Translations under genes and position numbers: made by a program | Assembly: GCF_025291715.1 (NCBI RefSeq) | Contig: NZ_JAMBIZ010000003.1 | Coordinates: 150,724-214,723 of the forward strand | DNA from: Metasolibacillus sp. | GTDB lineage: Bacteria > Bacillota > Bacilli > Bacillales_A > Planococcaceae | Direction: 5' to 3' | Length of the DNA: 64,000 nucleotides | Notes under the pieces: generated by a model | What the model was told of the DNA's origin: nothing | Seen by the model: the letters and a program-made list of their open reading frames with translations, nothing else | Databases searched by the model: none | Shown: in pieces, positions 58,622-64,000 of the stretch | How the letters are laid out: the number at the start of each line of letters is the position of its first letter | Position numbering within the stretch: the stretch's first letter is position 1

Positions 58622-59500
58622 CTATTCAATCATTGCCATGATATGTGCAATTTCTCGCGGTTTATTTGGATACTGTTGCTGTAATAATATTTTTGCCTGC
58701 TTACTATATTTTTTAGCTAAAATTGTACAATAATCTATCGCACCTGTTTCTTTTATGTATGTTTGGACTTCTTTTACATCAAAATTGGGAAGTTGCAATT
58801 GTGCCCTTAACCAACCGTCATCTTTTTTTAATGCCATAATAAGCGGCAAAGTCGCTTTTTTCTGTTGTAAATCATTTTTATTTGATGCAAAAATGTCTCC
58901 TATATCATTAGCTAATTGCGCTGCATAGCCAATTGTTGTTGCAATTTCAATTAAGACTGGATTTTGTTTTGTATTATACAGCTCAAAAATAAGCTGTATA
59001 AAGGAACAGGATTTTTTCTCTATCATTTGAAAATAGTATTGTTCTGTTGCGGTAGGATGATCAGCGGTAATTGAAATATCGAGCCACTGTCCGTTACTTG
59101 CCTGCTGTAAATTTTGATAAATACAGTTCCAAGTTGTAGGAAATGACTGTGTTGTTTCTTGCCTAAACAAATGGAGCGCTTCCATTAATAAGGCAGGTGC
59201 TAGAACACCTTGTTTCGCAGGAGACAATGATTGTGGATTATCTCCATCAACAAAATCATCAAATAAATCAGTTGCTAATAATAATAATTCCATTGCGGCT
59301 GCTTGAGAAATAAGAGATTCTCCCACAATTAAAAAGGAAATGTGATAAGAAAACTCTCCCCAAGTGAACTGGCTATTTTCGTGAAATATTTTCCCTTCAC
59401 TATGTAATAAGCCAAAAATGATTTGTTTCATTTTTGGGTGCAAATTCCTTGTGACTAGAAAATTTTTTATAAAGAGTTGGATTGTTTTTTTTGTTGTCAT
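58622..59500 (-). CDS. comQ: ComQ-like isoprenyl transferase for ComX maturation
   Basis: An isoprenyl-synthase fold: first Asp-rich motif in ATDLFDDFVDGDNPQ (DDxxD) and second in QLANDIGDIFASNK (NDxxD). 292 residues. ComQ cleaves or modifies pre-ComX and attaches a geranyl or farnesyl group to its Trp. It starts 12 bases after comX with only a weak SD, so it is probably coupled to comX translation. Confidence 0.9.
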   Translation of the reverse strand: MTTKKTIQLFIKNFLVTRNLHPKMKQIIFGLLHSEGKIFHENSQFTWGEFSYHISFLIVGESLISQAAAMELLLLATDLFDDFVDGDNPQSLSPAKQGVLAPALLMEALHLFRQETTQSFPTTWNCIYQNLQQASNGQWLDISITADHPTATEQYYFQMIEKKSCSFIQLIFELYNTKQNPVLIEIATTIGYAAQLANDIGDIFASNKNDLQQKKATLPLIMALKKDDGWLRAQLQLPNFDVKEVQTYIKETGAIDYCTILAKKYSKQAKILLQQQYPNKPREIAHIMAMIE

Positions 59501-59512
59501 AAAAGATTTAAA

Positions 59513-59677
59513 CTATTTCCATTGCTCAGAAATTAGTTGAATTTTTCCCTCCATTTGTTCCTTCAATAATTGAAACATATCCGTATCTAATACTTCTTCC
59601 GCATATGCCCATTCCGCTTGTCCAATAAAATTTTTTTCCTTAAAAAGTTGAATAACTTCCCATAATTTTTGATTCAT
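59513..59677 (-). CDS. comX: ComX-type pre-pheromone, 54 residues
   Basis: ATG behind a perfect AGGAGG, 54 codons, ending ISEQWK. The penultimate Trp is the residue that ComQ isoprenylates in known ComX peptides, and length and position beside comQ fit. The body is acidic and helical (GQAEWAYAEEVLDT, FQLLKEQMEGKIQL). It is too short for routine gene finding. It lies upstream of comQ, the reverse of the comQ-comX order in B. subtilis. Confidence 0.9.
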   Translation of the reverse strand: MNQKLWEVIQLFKEKNFIGQAEWAYAEEVLDTDMFQLLKEQMEGKIQLISEQWK

Positions 59678-59710
59678 TGTGAAAACCTCCTAATTTATTT
59701 CATTTATGAG

Positions 59711-59818
59711 ATTTTAACATAGTTCTAAATGAATGTATATCCGTATTTACCGTAATAAAACAAATTATTAAAATTGCGGTAAATACGGATATTCATGAGT
59801 TATAAGTTTTGCTAAAGT
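59711..59818. promoter_or_regulatory. Mirror-symmetric divergent promoter/operator between comX and the secreted-protein gene
   Basis: Two 22-nt inverted arms lie at 59734-59755 and 59774-59795 with an 18-nt spacer; the core of each is CCGTATTTACCG or its complement. Exactly 17 bp outside each arm is an extended -10: TGtTAAAAT toward comX (59711-59716, minus strand) and TGcTAAAGT toward the secreted gene (59813-59818, plus strand). The outer ends of the arms (TATACA, TATTCA) are where the -35 boxes would be. This is the layout of an activator or repressor site acting on both promoters; ComA is the obvious candidate. Confidence 0.8.
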
Positions 59819-59942
59819 ATAGTTAAGCAATATGTACGATACTTTCGTACAACAATCTGGATGCGCACCAGTTGTTATGATGTCGAAAAGTGTTATTTGT
59901 ATTGCTTAAATTAGTTTCAATAGTAAAGGAGAGTAATTTAAA

Positions 59943-60326
59943 ATGAGAAAAATGAAGTTAATTTTAATGGTAGTTGTAAGCTTTATGAGCATATCATTAT
60001 TTAATTTGAAAGATGCTAGTGCATCAGAATTTCAAGAAGTAGCTCCAGCTGCGGCGGGGTGGCAAAATTTGGGCACTTGGTCTATGAAAAGTGTTGTTGC
60101 ATTTGGATCAGACGGTGGCAATCTTAAAGCATGCGTCGCAGGAACAGATAAAGTTACTTTTAATTTAGCTAGAGATATCGGAATACCACTACCGGGAACA
60201 TTGGCTACAACATCAGGAGTTTCAGGGGATAATTGTGCAAATTGGAGTGGGCTATCTAGGGGAGCTTACAATTTACACAAAGATAATTTCAGAACTGTGT
60301 ATCATATTGTAACTGTATGGGATTAA
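59943..60326 (+). CDS. Secreted 127-residue protein divergent from comX, unknown family
   Basis: A signal peptide (KLILMVVVSFMSISLF, cleavage near ASASE) and a mature part of about 98 residues, Gly/Ser/Asn-rich and probably beta-structured (WQNLGTWSMKSVVAF, TVYHIVTVWD at the end). Two cysteines (ACVAG, DNCANW) could form one disulfide. I do not recognise the family. It has a GGAGAG SD, shares the symmetric operator with comX and has its own strong terminator. A quorum-controlled secreted effector such as a bacteriocin is a guess from context. Confidence 0.75.
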   Translation: MRKMKLILMVVVSFMSISLFNLKDASASEFQEVAPAAAGWQNLGTWSMKSVVAFGSDGGNLKACVAGTDKVTFNLARDIGIPLPGTLATTSGVSGDNCANWSGLSRGAYNLHKDNFRTVYHIVTVWD

Positions 60327-60375
60327 GATTACATATATTGTTATTTTGATCTGCAACATATAAATAATTCAATAT

Positions 60376-60425
60376 AAAAAGAATTCATTTTGATGAAAGA
60401 TTAAACAAAATGAATTCTTTTTTTT
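60376..60425 (+). terminator. Strong intrinsic terminator after the secreted-protein gene
   Basis: AAAGAATTCATTTTG pairs with CAAAATGAATTCTTT, followed by a further run of T. It is A-flanked, so it may also stop leftward transcription from the FtsW-like gene. Confidence 0.9.
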
Positions 60426-60556
60426 ATGAAAAATTTAAATGCAATATCTTATGATAAATATGTAAGAACAACGTATATTACATATACACAAAATAATAAG
60501 GTTATACATAAAAAAAAAGAACATAAACCCGAACCTTAAGTTGTTTTGAATCCATT

Positions 60557-61738
60557 TTATTCTTCCTCTCCCGTATTCTCAAACATAAAGTATCTATATG
60601 AATTTTTGATAGAGATTATTATCCCGACTAACATCATATTCGAAAGCAGAGAACTTCCTCCATAACTTAAAAAAGGAAGTGTGACACCAGTTACAGGTAA
60701 TAATCCTATTGTCATTCCTACATTTTGAAATACCTGAAATGAAAGCAAACCAATAATTCCTGATATCAAGAGAATAGCGAATTGTGTATTGACAAGCAAT
60801 GCAATTTGTACAAATCGAAAAATTAATATGAATAATAATATTATTATTACAGAAGCACCCAAAAATCCAGTTTCTTCTGCAATATTAGCAAAAATAAAAT
60901 CGGTATGCTTTTCGGGAATATATACATTATTTTTCATAAATCCTTTTCCATATATTTCACCTGAACCAATCGCTAATAATGCCTGTTTGGTTTGATAAGC
61001 AGAGTCCCCATGATTGAAAGGGTCAAGCCAACCATTAATTCTAGAAATTTGATGAGGTGATAGAAGACTGAGTATTTTATTTTGATAAAATTCATGGAAA
61101 AATAAGTAACAAGTTACGATAAAACTTATCAGAATCAAGGGTATACCCAAGATTGAAATTAGAATTCTTTTTTGGATACCTGAAAAAAATAACATTGGAA
61201 ATAGCATTGATACATATAACAAAATCATTCCTGTATCAGGTTGTATATACACTAAAATAACAGGAGGTAAAGTAAGAATACCTATTTTTAAAAGTAATAG
61301 AATGTCTGACTTAAATGTATGCACTTCATATTTTGTATTGTGATGAACAACTATCCAACTAGTTATTATCAAAAAAGAAAATTTTAAGAATTCTGATGGT
61401 TGGAAAGTGCCGATAAAAGGAATTTGATACCATGCTTTTGCTCCATTAACAGGTCGAGCGATACTTTCGGGTGCAAAGATTAGACCTATTAACGAAATAA
61501 ATAAAATAAAATACATAGCTAAAGAGATGGCTTTTATTTGTTTGGCATCTAATTGTGAGATGAAAATTATTAGTATAAACCCTACAATATAGAATATTAT
61601 CTGTTTATAAACAAAATTAATAGCCCCTACATATTGTCCATTTATCGAGCTGCTTGAATAAATAAATAAACAACTCGCTATACAAAGCAAAAAAATACAA
61701 GTAATGATTAAATAATCTAGTTTTATTTTAAATTTCAT
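60557..61738 (-). CDS. FtsW/RodA/SpoVE-family peptidoglycan polymerase paralogue
   Basis: About ten membrane helices and SEDS-family motifs: WYQIPFIGTFQPSEFLK, VYIQPDTGMILLYVSM, KHTDFIFANIAEETGFLGA, VGMTIGLLPVTGVTLPFLSYGGSS. 393 residues from the ATG behind TAGGAGTTAG. It stands alone in the accessory region rather than in a division cluster, next to a possible secreted effector. It could be a spare or protective SEDS enzyme (inference). Confidence 0.9.
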   Translation of the reverse strand: MKFKIKLDYLIITCIFLLCIASCLFIYSSSSINGQYVGAINFVYKQIIFYIVGFILIIFISQLDAKQIKAISLAMYFILFISLIGLIFAPESIARPVNGAKAWYQIPFIGTFQPSEFLKFSFLIITSWIVVHHNTKYEVHTFKSDILLLLKIGILTLPPVILVYIQPDTGMILLYVSMLFPMLFFSGIQKRILISILGIPLILISFIVTCYLFFHEFYQNKILSLLSPHQISRINGWLDPFNHGDSAYQTKQALLAIGSGEIYGKGFMKNNVYIPEKHTDFIFANIAEETGFLGASVIIILLFILIFRFVQIALLVNTQFAILLISGIIGLLSFQVFQNVGMTIGLLPVTGVTLPFLSYGGSSLLSNMMLVGIIISIKNSYRYFMFENTGEEE

Positions 61739-61754
61739 AAAGCTAACTCCTAAA

Positions 61755-62191
61755 ATTGTGTATAAAATGGTTATTCTATAATGATAAATTTGTATTGAAT
61801 AATTCCATTTCTTGCACAACAAAAATAGTGATGATTACTACTATTTCTCCTTTTCTTTAATATTTAATTTTAAATGCGAAAAAATATAATTATAAAGAGG
61901 TATGTTACTAATCACTCGTTGTTAGAGATTTTGAATAAACAGTTAAATTGCTTTACGATGTGCCATAAGAAATCAATGCGACTGTTCTGAAATATGATTA
62001 ATAACATCCTTGGTCTGTTTCCGTAATAATTGAAATGTATCCGCACCTAATGTCTCTTCAACTATACTTTTTTTATGAAGAAAGTATAATGATTTCCAGT
62101 GATTTTTTAGTTCATGTTAAAAACCTCCTAATTATTTCATTTGGAAATTCTAGCATAATTCCAAATGAATGTATATCCGTATTTACCGCAA
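61755..62191 (-). repeat. Long direct repeat, copy A (carries a comX relic and one operator arm)
   Basis: About 437 bases nearly identical to 63185-63639, starting ATTGTGTATAAAATGG and ending at TTACCGCAA. On the minus strand it holds one operator arm (62170-62191), the extended -10 TGcTAGAAT, a consensus SD and a dead comX. The second operator arm is missing. With the tail to 62320 (A/T-rich, nothing seen) it fills the gap between the FtsW-like gene and the cysteine hydrolase. Confidence 0.85.
61973..62115 (-). pseudogene. comX-like pseudogene A
   Basis: The start codon behind AGGAGG is followed at once by a stop (ATG AAC TAA). The neighbouring frame reads ELKNHWKSLYFLHKKS then VEETLGADTFQLLRKQ and ends HISEQSH. 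This parallels comX (AEEVLDTDMFQLLKEQ ... LISEQWK). The modified Trp (TGG) is Ser (TCG), and the start is out of frame. About 18 bases are missing relative to copy B. Confidence 0.8.
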
Positions 62192-62320
62192 TAGAGTAAG
62201 TTATGGGAATTAATGAATATTTTCTCTTAATATATTTACCCCTCTAAACTTTTAATCGACAAATATTTGAAGATTTTTGATATACCGATGTTTTCTATAT
62301 AAATGGAATGATACTACAAG

Positions 62321-62355
62321 AAAAAGCAACCACCAAAAAAGGGAGGTTGCTTTTT
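62321..62355 (-). terminator. Terminator after the cysteine hydrolase gene
   Basis: AAAAAGCAACC and GGTTGCTTTTT form a perfect stem with A and T flanks, probably bidirectional. Confidence 0.85.
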
Positions 62356-62358
62356 CTA

Positions 62359-62880
62359 TTAACTCTCTAAATACTCTTCCATATCTAGCACTTCAATGAC
62401 ATTCGACCAATGCAGCACAGTGCCAACAAAATCCCGAATATCTAAGCCTGTCATTTCGTAGGTTTCGACATTATTCACTGTATTTGTTGCATCCTCGATA
62501 AAGGTTGTGCGGAAGCCTCGATCATAGGCAGCAATCGCTGTAAATTGACAGCAAAACTCCGTATTAAAGCCTGTAATATAGACATGCTCAACACCAAAAT
62601 TCCCTAACAGCTCCTGCAAGTTTGTTTGATAGAAGGCACTTGGTGTTTTTTTGATCACAAGATGCTCTATATATGGTTGAAAGCGTTCGATAATTTGTGC
62701 GCCTTTGTTAGTAGGATGAAGCACGCTTTCCTGTGCCTCGTCGAAATGCTGAATAAAAATAATAGGCTTTTCCTGTACCTGAAATGTTTGAATACATTGT
62801 TCGATTTTTGTTAATGTATCGTCACATTGTGTTAAATCAACTAAGCCATTTTGTACATCGATGATGAATAAAGCTTGCAT
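62359..62880 (-). CDS. Isochorismatase-like cysteine hydrolase
   Basis: Catalytic Asp in LFIIDVQNGLVD, Lys in HLVIKKTPSAFYQT and Cys in VYITGFNTEFCCQFTA: the triad of the isochorismatase-like (nicotinamidase-related) family. 173 residues, strong SD GGAGGAGG. The substrate is unknown. Confidence 0.93.
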   Translation of the reverse strand: MQALFIIDVQNGLVDLTQCDDTLTKIEQCIQTFQVQEKPIIFIQHFDEAQESVLHPTNKGAQIIERFQPYIEHLVIKKTPSAFYQTNLQELLGNFGVEHVYITGFNTEFCCQFTAIAAYDRGFRTTFIEDATNTVNNVETYEMTGLDIRDFVGTVLHWSNVIEVLDMEEYLES

Positions 62881-63005
62881 GAAGTTTCCTCCTCCAATTT
62901 GAATTTAAATTGAGGATGCTGTAAATGGTGGTGTTTTCATCTAGTTATTTGCTCCTTTAAGTTATCTATATTAATATATTCTATTTGATTCTTGTTTTTC
63001 CTTTA

Positions 63006-63188
63006 TTAAGCAAAATATTGATAATAAATGCTTTTTGCCTGTTGTATATCGGCAGTGCCATGTACGAAGACACGGCCATCCTTAAATGCGGTAAGCTGAT
63101 ACTCTTTTACATGAAAGCTAATAAGAAAATCATTGCAATGGGTGATCTTCTCTGCTGGTAGCTGCTCTTTTAATGCGAATAAATATTG
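63006..63188 (-). pseudogene. 3' remnant of a ThiF/MoeB-type adenylyltransferase gene
   Basis: The last 58 codons or so read FALKEQLPAEK, FLISFHVKEYQLTAFKDGR and VFVHGTADIQQAKSIYYQ then YFA and stop. The HGTxDIxxAKxxYxxYF ending is that of Bacillales ThiF/MoeB. The frame ends abruptly where the long direct repeat begins, so about five sixths of the gene is lost. No other thi gene is nearby. Confidence 0.75.
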
Positions 63189-63639
63189 TGTATAAAATGG
63201 TTATTCTATAATGATAAATTTATATTGAATAATTCCATTTCTTGCACAACAAAAATAGTAATGATTACTACTATTTCTCCTTTTCTTTAATATTTAATAT
63301 TAAATGTGAAAAAAATATTAAAAATTATAATGAGGTATGTTACTAATCACTCGTTTTTAGAGATTTTGAATAAACAGTTAAATTGCTTTACGATGTGCCA
63401 TAAAAAATCAATGCGACTGTTCTGAAATATGATTAATAGCATCCTTGGTCTGTTCCCGCAATAATTGAAATGTATCGGCACCTAATGCCCTTCAACATAT
63501 GCTTATCCATTAAACTTTTTTTCTGAAGAAAGTCTAATGATTTCCAGTGATTTTTTAGTTCATTTAAAAAACCTCCTAATTATTTCATTTGAGAATTCTA
63601 GCATAATTAAAAATGAATGTATATTCGTATTTACCGCAA
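63185..63639 (-). repeat. Long direct repeat, copy B (carries a comX relic; continues into a full operator)
   Basis: About 455 bases nearly identical to 61755-62191, with 18 extra bases inside the comX relic. The left border abuts the thiF remnant. Unlike copy A it runs on into the spacer and second operator arm. Confidence 0.85.
63408..63563 (-). pseudogene. comX-like pseudogene B
   Basis: Behind AGGAGG the start reads ATG AAC TAA, as in copy A. Other frames give ELKNHWKSLDFLQKKS, then FNG-stop-AYVEG (comX: FIGQAEWAYAEE), then ALGADTFQLLREQTKDA and HISEQSH. It thus has a dead start, an internal stop, a frameshift and Trp to Ser at the modification site. It keeps more of the comX length than copy A. 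Confidence 0.8.
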
Positions 63640-63702
63640 AAAACTTAAATTTGGAAATTGCGGTAAATACGGATATACACTGTTTATTGATTTTGTTAGA
63701 GT
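63591..63702. promoter_or_regulatory. Second full copy of the symmetric comX-type operator
   Basis: Arms at 63618-63639 and 63658-63679 with an 18-nt spacer, the same geometry as the copy at 59734-59795. Extended -10 boxes again lie 17 bp outside each arm: TGcTAGAAT leftward and TGtTAGAGT rightward (63697-63702). The dyad is better preserved than in the first copy, although the comX beside it is dead. Confidence 0.8.
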
Positions 63703-64000
63703 TATGATAAGCAACATTATTCCATAGATAAACTGGTGCGCAACGGTTGTTTGAAATGTTGCTGAAATCTCTGATATTGTTTCAATCGTCATAAATTTAA
63801 GGAGGTTACGAATTATAAAATAAATCTCAATAGGACTCGGTTTATTGCTAGAGTTTCCTAAAGGAACAAGATGAATTCATTACAGGTTATTTTTGTGAAT
63901 AATTTTATAAAAATATCCAAACTCACTAGTGTCGCATTAAAATAATTCAACGCTTTATAAAAATCTAAATTTTCAGTAATTTTATCTTTGCATAAAAAAA
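63703..64000 (+). other. Leader-like region after the second operator; no gene seen
   Basis: The first 110 bases resemble the leader of the secreted-protein gene (CTGGtGCGCAACGGTTGTT against CTGGatGCGCACCAGTTGTT, and GTTTCAAT before AAGGAGG). An SD-like AAGGAGG at 63801 is followed by no ATG and only short frames with stops. It is probably a decayed or replaced target gene. Nothing else is seen to the window end. Confidence 0.5.

Noticed and set aside
59734..59795. Classical B. subtilis ComA box
   Set aside because: TTGCGG is present in the arms but the partner half-site CCGCAA at N4 spacing is not; the observed CGG triplets are in direct orientation within an arm.
59943..60326. Lactococcin-972-type bacteriocin
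   Set aside because: Size and secretion would allow it, but the mature sequence lacks the family's GTW-HG start pattern and has two cysteines. No matching immunity/transport pair is adjacent.
60500..60556. Terminator for the FtsW-like gene (minus strand)
   Set aside because: The A-rich stretch at 60509 would give a T run, but the inverted repeat before it (AACTTAA/TTTATGTT) is weak and interrupted, so I did not list it.
62905..62940. Eleven-codon frame with an AAAGGAG site upstream of the cysteine hydrolase
   Set aside because: It has a passable SD but is too short to judge and has no conserved feature. It may be the end of a decayed gene or a leader peptide.

Overview
The window is AT-rich chromosomal DNA from a low-GC, Gram-positive, spore-forming bacterium. 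The closest match I can suggest is a Lysinibacillus/Solibacillus-type member of the Bacillales; this is inferred from gene content and order and was not tested by any search. The pointers are lepA, hemW-hrcA-grpE-dnaK-dnaJ-prmA-rsmE-mtaB and nfeD-floA-yqfC-yqfD-phoH-pgpH-ybeY-dgkA-cdd-era-recO in Bacillus order, SLH-anchored surface protein, CIRCE and SigW-type control sites, and strong AGGAGG ribosome binding sites. No phage, transposase, tRNA, rRNA or CRISPR was seen.

Layout. 1-6.2 kb: a two-component pair (kinase cut by the window edge) and two secreted proteins, one an LRR/InlB-repeat/SLH surface protein, the other a GHL10-type hydrolase. 6.3-14.6 kb: lepA, a 56-residue secreted peptide, a frameshifted gene, peptidase E, a pentapeptide protein, a YdcF-like protein and a YhgE-like protein. 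14.6-24 kb: the heat-shock and tRNA/rRNA-modification run, under CIRCE/HrcA. 24.3-27.7 kb: a short UvrA-like ATPase, deoC and rpsU. 28-41.7 kb: a complete ethanolamine microcompartment operon, eutW-V-H-S-P-A-B-C-L-E-M-pduL-pduL-N-(BMC)-mdh. EutW/EutV would sense the inducer and act through an ANTAR hairpin/terminator before eutH. EutBC makes acetaldehyde, EutE oxidises it to acetyl-CoA, and PduL makes acetyl phosphate. A malate dehydrogenase stands where an alcohol dehydrogenase is often found. 41.8-52.4 kb: nfeD-floA from a SigW-like promoter, then the phoH-pgpH-era-recO run. 52.5-55.9 kb: two acyl-CoA dehydrogenases, an enoyl-CoA hydratase and a broken gene.

56-64 kb is the accessory end. 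It holds a ComX-type quorum-sensing locus in the order comX-comQ-comP-comA, including a 54-residue comX with the C-terminal Trp. comX diverges from a secreted 127-residue protein across a highly symmetric promoter/operator. The comX-plus-operator unit is present twice more to the right as decayed copies; one lies against a truncated thiF remnant.

The most unusual signals are: (1) three intergenic arrays, each directly after an intrinsic terminator, each with its own repeated word but all with exactly 21-nt spacing; (2) the mirrored comX operator and its relic copies; (3) matching encapsulation-peptide-like helices on EutC, EutE and only one of the two PduL proteins; (4) a CTG start for eutW; and (5) a palindromic repeat that supplies the C-terminus of RecO.
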